From assembly GCA_014763835.1 (NCBI GenBank), contig JACXUQ010000031.1:1-9659 (forward strand): 9,659 nucleotides of DNA, given 5' to 3'. Shown in pieces: positions 1-6,096 of the stretch; positions within the stretch are counted from its first letter, which is position 1, and the number at the start of each line of letters is the position of its first letter. Origin of the DNA: Thiotrichales bacterium (GTDB lineage: Bacteria; Pseudomonadota; Gammaproteobacteria; Thiomicrospirales; Thiomicrospiraceae). Below the pieces are notes generated by a model. The model was given only the letters and a program-made list of their open reading frames with translations, searched no databases and was not told where the DNA came from. Position numbers and translations under genes: made by a program.

Positions 1-28
1 AAAAACTTGCTAATAGCGAGCTATTAGC
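1..28 (-). terminator. Possible intrinsic terminator downstream of modE
   Basis: A perfect 9-base inverted repeat (arms 9-17 and 20-28, GCTAATAGC / GCTATTAGC, two bases between) is followed on the minus strand by AAG and then five T at the window edge. Read in the modE direction this is a stem-loop plus U-tract. The stem is only moderately GC-rich, there are three bases between stem and U-tract, and it lies about 125 bases beyond the modE stop, so it may be an unrelated palindrome. The T run may continue outside the window. Confidence 0.35.
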
Positions 29-113
29 TGCGTTTTCCGCCTCAAGCAGCCAATTTTTTCCTCATTTTTATTTCGCGCCCCACTCGTGCAAAGCTCTCAA
101 AAAGTTTTAAAAA

Positions 114-141
114 CTTCGTGTTCTTCGTGAACTTCGTGGTT
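114..141. repeat. Three tandem 9-base units (CTTCGTGNN)
   Basis: Units start at 114, 123 and 132, each CTTCGTG followed by TT, AA or GT. On the other strand they read as CACGAAG repeats. Just left is an AT-rich palindrome (102-116, AAGTTTT-A-AAAACTT) that overlaps the first unit. The unit pattern resembles a dispersed intergenic repeat seen in many environmental bacterial genomes, where it is often mistranslated as HEGHEE-like peptides. That comparison is from memory. It lies just beyond the modE stop codon. Confidence 0.55.
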
Positions 142-152
142 GTATGCTTACA

Positions 153-962
153 TCAATCCGCTACCGCCAATAACACATGACTCGATTTCACCAAGGCGCA
201 ACAACGAGCCCCCACTTCGAGCCCCATCTCTTCAAGGCTGGTATTGGTCACGATCGCCGAAACACGCAGTCCGTCTCCCAGCTCGACCGTCACGTCGCTA
301 TTGACCGCGCCCTTTTCAATCGCGCTGATATGGCCGCAAAACTGATTACGTGCACTGACTTTGAAACGGCCCGCCGTATCTTCGCTCAAAATCACCCAGC
401 TCGCCTTGATGAGCGCATAAGCATCGGCACCGATGTCCAGACCCAAACGCTCCAGACTTTCCGGCGTGATCTGCGCCACCACATCCAATCCCTGCCCCAC
501 AGACAACACCACTTCGCTGTTGACCGGCCCTTTTTTGATCTCCCTGACCGTTCCGTGAAACAGGTTGCGTGCACTGGTTCGCATGGCGATTTTCCTCATG
601 ATTTCCAACTGACTGAGCACCCCCGGCGAGAGTTTCTCCAACTCGCGCATCCAGTGCTGCATCTGCTCGTTAAACAGGTGATAAGCCGCCACCAGCTGCT
701 CACCGGCCGGCGTCAGCACCATGCCCCCACCGCCGCTTCCGCCCTTCTGCGCAATGACCAACTCCTCGCCGGCCGCGAGGTTCATAGCCTCAATTGCCTG
801 CCAGGCGCCTTTATAGCTCATGCCACAAGCGCGGGCGGCCGACGACAGCGATCCCAAGGTAGCAATCTTGCTCAACAGCAACAGGCGGCGCTGCCCGGAA
901 CGGGTCTGCTTGCTGCCCATCAAAAAGGATTGCACCAATTGTTCGGGTTGCCTAGGCTCCAT
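153..962 (-). CDS. modE: Molybdate-responsive transcriptional regulator ModE
   Basis: ModE binds molybdate and controls molybdate uptake (modABC) and molybdoenzyme genes. The 269-residue product is close to the 262 of E. coli ModE. An N-terminal winged helix-turn-helix of LysR-like type (about residues 24-85, with the AARACGMSYKGAWQAIEAMN core) is followed by two Mop/TOBE molybdate-binding domains. These begin at about residues 129 (TSARNLFHGTV) and 203 (SARNQFCGHIS) and share the K-G-x-V-N-S-[ED]-V pattern. The ATG at 962 is preceded by AAAGG at 10 bases and by a strong promoter. No modABC genes are visible. The divergent neighbour is an HPP membrane protein. A single half-site resembling the E. 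coli ModE box (TACATAACG, 980-988) overlaps the expected transcription start, but I cannot find a matching second half, so autoregulation is only a possibility. Confidence 0.95.
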   Translation of the reverse strand: MEPRQPEQLVQSFLMGSKQTRSGQRRLLLLSKIATLGSLSSAARACGMSYKGAWQAIEAMNLAAGEELVIAQKGGSGGGGMVLTPAGEQLVAAYHLFNEQMQHWMRELEKLSPGVLSQLEIMRKIAMRTSARNLFHGTVREIKKGPVNSEVVLSVGQGLDVVAQITPESLERLGLDIGADAYALIKASWVILSEDTAGRFKVSARNQFCGHISAIEKGAVNSDVTVELGDGLRVSAIVTNTSLEEMGLEVGARCCALVKSSHVLLAVAD

Positions 963-993
963 CTAGATATTACCTTTAATACATAACGTGTAA

Positions 994-1021
994 ATTATAA
1001 AGACTACGTATAACAAGTCAA
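994..1021 (-). promoter_or_regulatory. Sigma-70-type promoter of modE
   Basis: On the minus strand TTGACT (1016-1021, 5/6 match to the -35 box) and TATAAT (994-999, perfect -10 box) are 16 bases apart. The -10 box lies 31 bases before the modE ATG, giving a short leader of about 25 bases that contains the AAAGG ribosome binding site. Confidence 0.7.
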
Positions 1022-1122
1022 GCAAACAACGCTAATACATTGTAGTTCATCGATAAACATGCTATTTTCAATCCGTTAACAAACGAATTTCAGCCATCAC
1101 AAAACGCTTCGCCAGCCGCAAA

Positions 1123-2049
1123 ATGCATAAAGATCTCTTAAAAAAATATTGGCCGCTTAATCGCACCACCAGCCACAGCGAAAAACTACTCTCCGGATTA
1201 GGCGGCTTTCTCGCAATTTTGCTGGTGATGTTCAGCAGCCTGCATTTTTTAGCGCTGCAACCCGCCTGGGGCATCGTCGCCTCAATGGGGGCCAGTGCCG
1301 TGCTGCTGTTTGCCATACCGCACGGCCCGCTGTCCCAGCCTTGGCCGGTCATCGGCGGACACCTTACCTCCGCCCTTATCGGCGTGAGCTGCGCACTCTG
1401 GATTAAAGACCCGGTGATCGCCGGCAGCCTCGCCGTCGGCCTGAGCATCACCGCCATGTACTACCTCGGCTGTCTTCATCCGCCCGGCGGCGCCACGGCT
1501 CTGACCGCCATTATCGGCGGCGAGAGCGTTCATGCCTTAGGCTATCAATTTGTGGTGACACCGGTATTCATCAATGCTCTCGCCATCGTCCTACTGGCCG
1601 TGCTCTTTAACAATCTGTTCGCCTGGCGGCGTTATCCGGCCAAGCTGCAAGCCGCCAAATCGACCGTTTCCAACGCGGCCATGCCGTTACAGCATGAAGA
1701 CTTTCTGGCGGCACTCAAATCCATTGATTCGTTTGTGGATGTGCATGAGGAAGAGTTGAAGCGGATTTTTCAACTGGCAAACCTGCATGCCAAAGAGCAC
1801 GCTATTTTGACGGCCGATCAGATTAAGCTCGGCAAATGCTACAGCAACGGCTGTTTTGGCGAAGACTGGAGCATCCGCCAGATTATCGACGAACAGCAAG
1901 AGTCCGATCCCCACAAAGACTGGGTGATATTCCGGCAGATAGTCGGACGGGCACCTAAACGTTCCGACTGTGTGACACGTCAGGAGTTTGCCCGCTGGGC
2001 GGCGTATGAGGTGAAACTGGAAAATGGCGCGTGGGTGAGGGTCAAATAG
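1123..2049 (+). CDS. HPP-family integral membrane protein (possible nitrite transporter)
   Basis: Residues 1-170 are an HPP-family (PF04982) membrane domain. They contain hydrophobic segments at about 24-44, 48-66, 78-94, 97-115 and 146-166, the loop GASAVLLFAIPHGPLSQPWP, and the signature CLHPPGGATAL with H119-P120-P121. Plant and cyanobacterial HPP proteins have been reported to transport nitrite. Bacterial HPP proteins often carry a C-terminal CBS pair, but here residues 188-308 show a helical segment (EDFLAALKSIDSFVDVHEEE) followed by about 80 soluble residues (YSNGCFGEDWSIRQIIDE, then VTRQEFARWAAYEV) that I do not recognise as CBS. The start is the only in-frame ATG/GTG/TTG after a stop at 1054, and no clear Shine-Dalgarno precedes it. 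It is divergent from modE, 160 bases apart, and a lipoprotein gene follows 75 bases later. The family call is firm; nitrite as substrate is inferred. Confidence 0.88.
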   Translation: MHKDLLKKYWPLNRTTSHSEKLLSGLGGFLAILLVMFSSLHFLALQPAWGIVASMGASAVLLFAIPHGPLSQPWPVIGGHLTSALIGVSCALWIKDPVIAGSLAVGLSITAMYYLGCLHPPGGATALTAIIGGESVHALGYQFVVTPVFINALAIVLLAVLFNNLFAWRRYPAKLQAAKSTVSNAAMPLQHEDFLAALKSIDSFVDVHEEELKRIFQLANLHAKEHAILTADQIKLGKCYSNGCFGEDWSIRQIIDEQQESDPHKDWVIFRQIVGRAPKRSDCVTRQEFARWAAYEVKLENGAWVRVK

Positions 2050-2124
2050 TAAGCGCATCAAGAGCGCGACACGCAGCAGGATGGGATTGTAGCCCTACTA
2101 AAAAGCCAGTATGATGAGGCCATA

Positions 2125-2577
2125 ATGAAACGTTTAATTGTTATTTTTCTTGCCATGCTGCCGGCTGTCGGCGTGCTTTACGGCTGCGAGCGCAATGCGC
2201 CCGAAAATGTCGAGCAGTGGCCGCTGCTCAAGCAGTGCGATCTGCACCAGCAAAGCTGCACGGTCACCCAAGGCAATGCCAGCGTCACCCTGAAAATCAG
2301 CCCGCATCCCATTCCCATCGCCAAACCGCTGGGCATCGAAGCCGATATTAACGGCTTACCTGCCCAGAAAGTGGAGCTGGATATTTCCGGCATCAATATG
2401 TATATGGGTTACAACCGCGTCACCTTGACCTCCACCAAACCCAACCGTTTTGTCGGCACGTCCATGCTCGCCTTCTGCACCAACCAGACCATGCAGTGGC
2501 AGATCACCGTGATTATCCACCAGCCCGATGGCAAGCAGGTGCAGGTTCCTTACTATCTGGAAACCGTCAATCGCTAA
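2125..2577 (+). CDS. Small lipoprotein with a Met/Cys-rich C-terminal domain, unknown function
   Basis: This is a 150-residue protein with a lipoprotein signal: MKR, a hydrophobic stretch 4-19, and the lipobox L18-Y19-G20-C21, which predicts a lipid-anchored periplasmic protein. The mature part has a C-x6-C pair (C38, C45). A beta-rich region at about 55-147 carries the pattern ISGINMYMGYN (M92, M94) and later FVGTSMLAFCTNQTMQW (M114, C118, M123). This pattern reminds me of FixH/YtkA-like periplasmic domains found near cytochrome oxidase genes. The resemblance is from memory and no function is claimed. The Met and Cys residues could bind metal, which is a guess. GAGG at 2116-2119 is a suitable ribosome binding site. 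It follows the HPP gene by 75 bases and may be co-transcribed. It converges with coaD with 15 bases between stops. Confidence 0.75.
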   Translation: MKRLIVIFLAMLPAVGVLYGCERNAPENVEQWPLLKQCDLHQQSCTVTQGNASVTLKISPHPIPIAKPLGIEADINGLPAQKVELDISGINMYMGYNRVTLTSTKPNRFVGTSMLAFCTNQTMQWQITVIIHQPDGKQVQVPYYLETVNR

Positions 2578-2592
2578 ATCGTCAAACCGGCT

Positions 2593-3075
2593 TTATTGAT
2601 TTTGTTTACTGCGCAAGGCTTCGGCCACGCGCGGATGCACAAACTCGCTGACATCCCCGCCCAGTGCGGAAATCTCGCGCACCAATGACGACGAGATAAA
2701 GGCATACTGCTCCGCCGGCGTCATAAACATGGTCTCGACCTCCGGCGCCAGTTTGCGGTTCATGGACGCCAGCTGGAATTCGTATTCAAAGTCGGACACG
2801 GCGCGCAGACCGCGCAGCAGCACATTGCCGTTAATCTCACGCACAAAATCCACCAGCAGGCCGCTGAATCCCAAGACCTCGACATTCGGCATCTGTGCGG
2901 TCACTTCCTTGGCCAAGGCGACGCGCTCTTCCAATGTAAACAACGACTTTTTATTGCGGTTGTCAGCCACGGCAATGACCAGACGGTCGTAAAAACGCGC
3001 CGCACGCTCAATCAAATCGAAATGCCCGCAGGTAATCGGGTCAAACGTGCCGGGATAGATGGCGGTAATACTCAT
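2593..3075 (-). CDS. coaD: Pantetheine-phosphate adenylyltransferase (CoaD)
   Basis: CoaD transfers AMP from ATP to 4'-phosphopantetheine to make dephospho-CoA, the penultimate step of coenzyme A synthesis, in the cytosol. The nucleotidyltransferase signature AIYPGTFDPITCGHFDLIERA lies at the N-terminus, with GTFDP and the C-G-H form of the nucleotide-binding (T/S)xGH motif (usually NGH). The middle segment VLLRGLRAVSDFEYEFQLASMN and the C-terminal FISSSLVREI are typical of the family. I chose the ATG at 3075, giving 161 residues (E. coli CoaD has 159) and an N-terminus of MSITAIYPGTF. An in-frame GTG at 3087 would add four residues but has no ribosome binding site, while GGTGA lies about eight bases before the ATG. 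Its usual gammaproteobacterial neighbour rsmD is nearby on the same strand but is separated by a plus-strand DUF2789 gene. Confidence 0.97.
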   Translation of the reverse strand: MSITAIYPGTFDPITCGHFDLIERAARFYDRLVIAVADNRNKKSLFTLEERVALAKEVTAQMPNVEVLGFSGLLVDFVREINGNVLLRGLRAVSDFEYEFQLASMNRKLAPEVETMFMTPAEQYAFISSSLVREISALGGDVSEFVHPRVAEALRSKQNQ

Positions 3076-3116
3076 GTAAAGATTCACCGAAGAAGTTAAA
3101 CGAAGCGCTTATGATA

Positions 3117-3138
3117 CCGCAAACCGCCGGCTTTGCGG
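3117..3138. repeat. GC-rich inverted repeat between coaD and the DUF2789 gene
   Basis: Perfect 7-base arms CCGCAAA (3117-3123) and TTTGCGG (3132-3138) flank an 8-base GC-rich loop. It sits in the divergent promoter region. No T-run follows on either strand, so it does not look like a terminator. It could be an operator or a 5' leader structure for coaD. It overlaps the proposed -35 box of the DUF2789 gene. Confidence 0.4.
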
Positions 3139-3160
3139 CCGCTAAAAAAAGGCGTATGAT
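3133..3160 (+). promoter_or_regulatory. Candidate promoter of the DUF2789 gene
   Basis: TATGAT at 3155-3160 matches the -10 consensus in five of six positions, with TTGCGG (3133-3138, three of six) 16 bases upstream. Transcription would begin near 3167, about 50 bases before the start codon. The weak -35 box makes this tentative. Confidence 0.3.
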
Positions 3161-3216
3161 AAAAATTCGGTTGTTATGGAAATTGCCGTTTTTCTTTTAA
3201 ATTCAAGGATAAAACC

Positions 3217-3450
3217 ATGGACACGCTCGACCACAACTTGAATGCCCTGTTTGCACAACTCGGCCTGGCCGATACGGATGAGGCGATCGACCGCTTTATT
3301 GGCGCCCATCAAGGCATGGATCGCGCCATCCCCTTGGCTGACGCGCCTTTTTGGACAGACGCCCAAGCCGCTTTTCTCCGGCAGGCCATTGCCGAAGATG
3401 CCGATTGGGCGGAGGTTGTTGATCATTTGGATGCCCGACTACGCGGATAG
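3217..3450 (+). CDS. DUF2789 family small protein
   Basis: This is a 77-residue acidic soluble protein that I recognise as DUF2789 (PF10982). It has the N-terminal segment LNALFAQLGLADTDEAIDRF, then LADAPFWTDAQAAFLRQAI, and ends in DADWAEVVDHLDARLRG. Full-length members are this size, so it looks complete. No biochemical role is known to me. There is no signal peptide or membrane segment. The ATG is preceded by AAGGA at 3205-3209, seven bases away. The gene is divergent from coaD and its stop codon is eight bases from the convergent rsmD stop. It overlaps other frames heavily, but codon 1, the ribosome binding site and the family match favour this frame. Confidence 0.9.
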   Translation: MDTLDHNLNALFAQLGLADTDEAIDRFIGAHQGMDRAIPLADAPFWTDAQAAFLRQAIAEDADWAEVVDHLDARLRG

Positions 3451-3458
3451 GCAAGTGG

Positions 3459-4091
3459 TCAGCTCCGGCAGAATAGCCCGAAACGCACCTGAGAGGTGGT
3501 TTTCTCCCGATGACAAACCCAACCCTCAGGCAACGTCGGCCACGGCAGGTTTTTCTCCTGCTCAAGATACAACCAGGCCTGTTCAGTTTGCAGCCAGCCG
3601 TTTTTGAACAATAGCTCCACCGCGGGCTGCATCAGCCCCTGATTGAAGGGGGGATCCAGAAACACCACATCAAACGCTTGGGAAGCCGGTTGTGCCAGCC
3701 ACTGCAAACTGTCGGTTAGCACCATCTCGGCGCTGTTTGTGCCGAGGCGGGTTGCATTGGCACGCAACTGCGCCGCATTGTCGGCGCCCAACTCCAGAAA
3801 AACACAGTTTTTGGCGCCGCGCGACAAGGCTTCAAACCCCAAGGCGCCCGACCCCGCAAATACATCCAGACAGGCCGCCCCGGCAATCTCGAACTGCAAC
3901 CAGTTGAACAGGGTTTCGCGCACCCGGTCGGAGGTTGGGCGCAACCCTTGCGCGGTCAACACCGGCAGTTTTCGCCCGCGCCAGTCCCCGCCGATAATGC
4001 GCACCTCGCCCAGTCCATTGAGCGAGCCTGTCTTGCTCGGCGGGTGTCGTTTGGCAGTTTTGATTCGTCCCTGTTTATGCGCTTTGCTCAC
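3459..4091 (-). CDS. rsmD: 16S rRNA (guanine966-N2)-methyltransferase RsmD
   Basis: RsmD uses S-adenosylmethionine to methylate N2 of G966 in 16S rRNA during 30S assembly. Numbered from the GTG start, the sequence shows the N-terminal RIIGGDWRGRKL (31-42), RPTSDRVRETLFNWL (51-65), the SAM-binding motif I LDVFAGSGALGFEA (75-88), and the catalytic DPPF (146-149). I prefer the GTG at 4091 (210 residues; E. coli has 198) because AAGAGGG lies four bases upstream. The in-frame ATG at 4109 has no ribosome binding site and only adds six residues. A basic, poorly conserved tail of about 28 residues precedes the core in either case. It follows the porin gene by 19 bases on the same strand and probably shares its transcript. 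It converges with the DUF2789 gene. Confidence 0.95.
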   Translation of the reverse strand: MSKAHKQGRIKTAKRHPPSKTGSLNGLGEVRIIGGDWRGRKLPVLTAQGLRPTSDRVRETLFNWLQFEIAGAACLDVFAGSGALGFEALSRGAKNCVFLELGADNAAQLRANATRLGTNSAEMVLTDSLQWLAQPASQAFDVVFLDPPFNQGLMQPAVELLFKNGWLQTEQAWLYLEQEKNLPWPTLPEGWVCHREKTTSQVRFGLFCRS

Positions 4092-4095
4092 TATA

Positions 4096-4102
4096 CCCTC
4101 TT
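4096..4102 (-). promoter_or_regulatory. Ribosome binding site deciding the rsmD start
   Basis: AAGAGGG on the minus strand is followed by TATA and then GTG. It lies downstream of the alternative ATG at 4109, so it can only serve the GTG at 4091. Confidence 0.55.
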
Positions 4103-4110
4103 GATGCAAG

Positions 4111-4851
4111 TTAGAACTGCCACTTAATGGCCGCCTGGGTCACGGATTCGTCAATCCCTTTAACGCCATATTTGTTGTACCAAACACTGTGTTCCACCCC
4201 GAGCCACCACTGCCTGGGCTGCTCCCACCAAGTGCCTACATCAAACATTAAACGCGGTTGAATCAACATACGGTCGGATCTGCCCAGAGTGCTTTCCGCC
4301 CAGGCATAATCCATAAATCCCTCAAACAGCCAGTTGACCCGGCCTGCCGAAAAATTCCGAACCCATACCACCGTCAACTGCGGCGCCGATCCCTGCTCGT
4401 CCGGATAGAAATCGCTTTGCGAATAACGCTGATACAGCGCCAGCTTCAACAGCCTCCAATCCGGCACATTCAAGTCCATGCCCAAACCAATCAGTTTGGC
4501 CTCAGCGTGCTCGCCCTTTTCCCAGGTGGCCGTGAAACTCACATCCTTCAACCAAACAGGCATGGCCGACAGTGAAAACAACTTTTTCCATGACAGGCTC
4601 GGCGAAAACTCGCCGTAAAACTGATGGTCACCCCGTTCGGGCACAGTGATATCGATAGACAGAAAATTGGAACCATACTCCCAGCCGTCGGCATGTTAAA
4701 AGGTGAATACATTAGCCGCAAAACGGCTCTGGTCGGCCACCGACTTAAAACCCTGTGCCTGTTGCGCCAGTAACGCATTATACTGCCATTCAAACGCCTG
4801 CGCCGGCAACGCCAACCACCACAAACAAACCCAGAACCCGATGCGTTTCAT
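4111..4851 (-). pseudogene. Tsx/OmpK-like outer membrane channel gene with one in-frame stop
   Basis: Read from the ATG at 4851 the frame gives a signal peptide (MKRIGFWVCLWWLALPAQA, cleavage before FEW). It continues to codon 51, meets TAA at 4696-4698 as codon 52, and then runs intact to 4111, about 246 codons in total. The region around the stop reads VFTF-stop-HADGWEYGSNFLSID. Tsx/OmpK-type proteins (PF03502) typically have FEHADGW-like sequence here, so a GAA to TAA change fits. The rest keeps family features: FYGEFSPSLSW, LGVEHSVWYNKYGVKGIDES, and a C-terminal Phe (AAIKWQF) for BAM-dependent insertion. The family forms 12-stranded nucleoside channels, but the substrate here is unknown. 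The start overlaps the cvfB stop (TAATG). A sequencing error, a recent nonsense mutation or readthrough are all possible. Confidence 0.85.
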
Positions 4852-5705
4852 TATCGGTTCTTGCCTTTAGCCAGGGCGATATGGTCGTCAAAGATTTCGA
4901 TCTTGCGCGCTTTGTAAAGCTGGCTCAAGGTCTTTTTGTAACGCGCCTTGCTGACGCGGTATTGTGCAAAAATCGCCTCGGGCGTGCTGTAATCGGTTAA
5001 ATCGGAACGCCCACCCTGCGCTTGCAAATGCTGCAGAATCTGTTCGGCCAACTCGTCCCTGCCGGCCTGCCCGGGCTGTTGCAACGTCAGATTGATTTTG
5101 CCGTCGTCACGGATCGACTGGATATAGCCTTTAACCTTCTGCCCCATATGCAGCGGCTGCAGCAGTTCCGAATGATGAATCAGCCCCAGATGCGTGCCGT
5201 TGATGACGGCGGTGTAGCCCATCTGGCTACGGCTGGCCACCAGCAGATTGACCGCCTGGCCGCTTCTGAAATCACCGTTGTGCTCGTCCAGATATAAACT
5301 CAATTTACTCGAAGCGGCAATGCGTCCGCTGTTGTCCAGATAAAGGTAGACCACATAAGAGCGCCCCGCCTCCATCGGCACCCGCTGCTCGGAATAGGGC
5401 ACCAACAGATCTTTGGGCATCCCCCAATTCAGGAAAGCGCCGGTGCGGTTGACCTGGGTAACACGCAAATACGCCACCTCACCAACACTTGCCAACGGTT
5501 TTTCGGTAGTCGCCACCAGCCGATCCTGGGAATCAAGGTAGATAAACACCTCCAGCCAATCGCCTGATTTGGCATTGGCGGGAACATAACGCTTGGGCAG
5601 CAATACCTCCCCCAAGCGTCCGCCATCCATATAGAGTCCAAACTCCACCTCTTTGACCACCTTAAGCCGATTAAACCGTCCAACTGCCGCCGTCTGCTGT
5701 TTCAT
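4851..5705 (-). CDS. cvfB: CvfB/YitL-family S1 RNA-binding protein with C-terminal winged helix
   Basis: CvfB proteins are cytosolic RNA-binding proteins built of S1-like OB-fold domains and a C-terminal winged helix. S. aureus CvfB affects virulence gene expression, and the role in this organism is unknown. Numbered from the ATG at 5705 (284 residues, the usual size), an N-terminal S1-like domain lies at about 6-70. A second with GAFLNWGMPKDLLVPYSEQ lies at 89-107. A third region at about 150-210 includes GTHLGLIHHSEL and GKINLTLQ. The winged helix is at about 235-280 (TPEAIFAQYRVSKARYKKTL). I chose this ATG because GAGGGTGGGG precedes it. An in-frame TTG at 5720 would add five residues and lies within that purine-rich stretch. 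A -10-like TACAAT is at 5735-5740 with no good -35 box. Its stop overlaps the porin start by one base. Confidence 0.9.
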   Translation of the reverse strand: MKQQTAAVGRFNRLKVVKEVEFGLYMDGGRLGEVLLPKRYVPANAKSGDWLEVFIYLDSQDRLVATTEKPLASVGEVAYLRVTQVNRTGAFLNWGMPKDLLVPYSEQRVPMEAGRSYVVYLYLDNSGRIAASSKLSLYLDEHNGDFRSGQAVNLLVASRSQMGYTAVINGTHLGLIHHSELLQPLHMGQKVKGYIQSIRDDGKINLTLQQPGQAGRDELAEQILQHLQAQGGRSDLTDYSTPEAIFAQYRVSKARYKKTLSQLYKARKIEIFDDHIALAKGKNR

Positions 5706-5813
5706 TTGCCCCACCCTCAACTGTTATGCGACACATTGTACCCAGTGCGGGAAAACGATACTGAACTTTCGCAGCCTGCCCCCCGTTCATGCAATTAAAT
5801 TTTCAACACCCTA

Positions 5814-5841
5814 TTGACGCGCCATGTCAAAATGCTACAAT
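5814..5841 (+). promoter_or_regulatory. Promoter of tRNA-Leu
   Basis: TTGACG (5814-5819, 5/6) and TACAAT (5836-5841, 5/6) are 16 bases apart and lie 16 bases before the mature tRNA. The bases after the -10 box (TCGCG) are GC-rich, as in the discriminator of stringently controlled stable RNA promoters. That regulation is inferred. Confidence 0.75.
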
Positions 5842-5857
5842 TCGCGTCTTACCGCTT

Positions 5858-5942
5858 GCGGATGTGGCGGAATTGGTAGACGCGCACGGTTCAGGTCCGT
5901 GTGGAGCAATCCTTGAGAGTTCGAGTCTCTCCATCCGCACCA
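5858..5942 (+). tRNA. leuT: tRNA-Leu (anticodon CAG)
   Basis: This 85-base class II tRNA decodes CUG. The acceptor stem GCGGATG (5858-5864) pairs with CATCCGC (5932-5938), then discriminator A and an encoded CCA (5940-5942). The anticodon stem CACGG/CCGTG encloses the loop TTCAGGT with CAG at 5892-5894. A long variable arm (GGAGCAATCC region) is typical of tRNA-Leu. The T arm is GAGAG-TTCGAGT-CTCTC. It is a single gene with its own promoter and terminator. The exact leu gene letter is not determinable. Confidence 0.97.
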
Positions 5943-5950
5943 CTATTTAT

Positions 5951-5984
5951 AAAGCCCGGCGCCTCTTTTGGCACGGGCTTTTTT
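5951..5984 (+). terminator. Intrinsic terminator after tRNA-Leu
   Basis: Arms AAAGCCCG (5951-5958) and CGGGCTTT (5974-5981) pair perfectly. An inner GCC/GGC pairing (5961-5963 with 5970-5972) sits around a TCTTTT loop, and the stem runs into a tract of six T (5979-5984). It begins eight bases after the CCA end and fits a standard rho-independent terminator. Confidence 0.85.
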
Positions 5985-6096
5985 GTTTTCAACATCCCGC
6001 AGATTATTCCGCCGGCGAACCACAAACCTCTCCCCCGCATCGGCAAAAAAACATAAAATAAAATCTATGTTTGCCAAAACCACCGCAGGAGTCGCC

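Noticed and set aside
114..141. CRISPR array
   Set aside because: Units are 9 bases in direct tandem with no spacers.
177..986. Open frame of 269 codons on the plus strand opposite modE
   Set aside because: It mirrors the modE frame, has no recognisable domain and is rich in His/Gln/Arg, as expected of a shadow frame.
1040..1068. Possible promoter for the HPP gene (TTGTAG, 17 bases, TATTTT)
   Set aside because: The -35 box matches at only three positions and the -10 box is poor; not better than chance in AT-rich sequence.
2087..2115. TTGTAG and TATGAT spaced 17 bases, a possible promoter for the lipoprotein gene
   Set aside because: Transcription would start at or next to the ATG and exclude the GAGG ribosome binding site; the -35 match is only three of six.
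3117..3138. Hairpin between coaD and DUF2789 as a terminator
   Set aside because: No T-run follows on either strand and it lies between divergent gene starts, where no terminator is expected.
5858..5942. tRNA-Leu as an integration site for a mobile element
   Set aside because: No integrase, no repeat of the tRNA 3' end elsewhere in the window, and both flanks are ordinary chromosomal genes.
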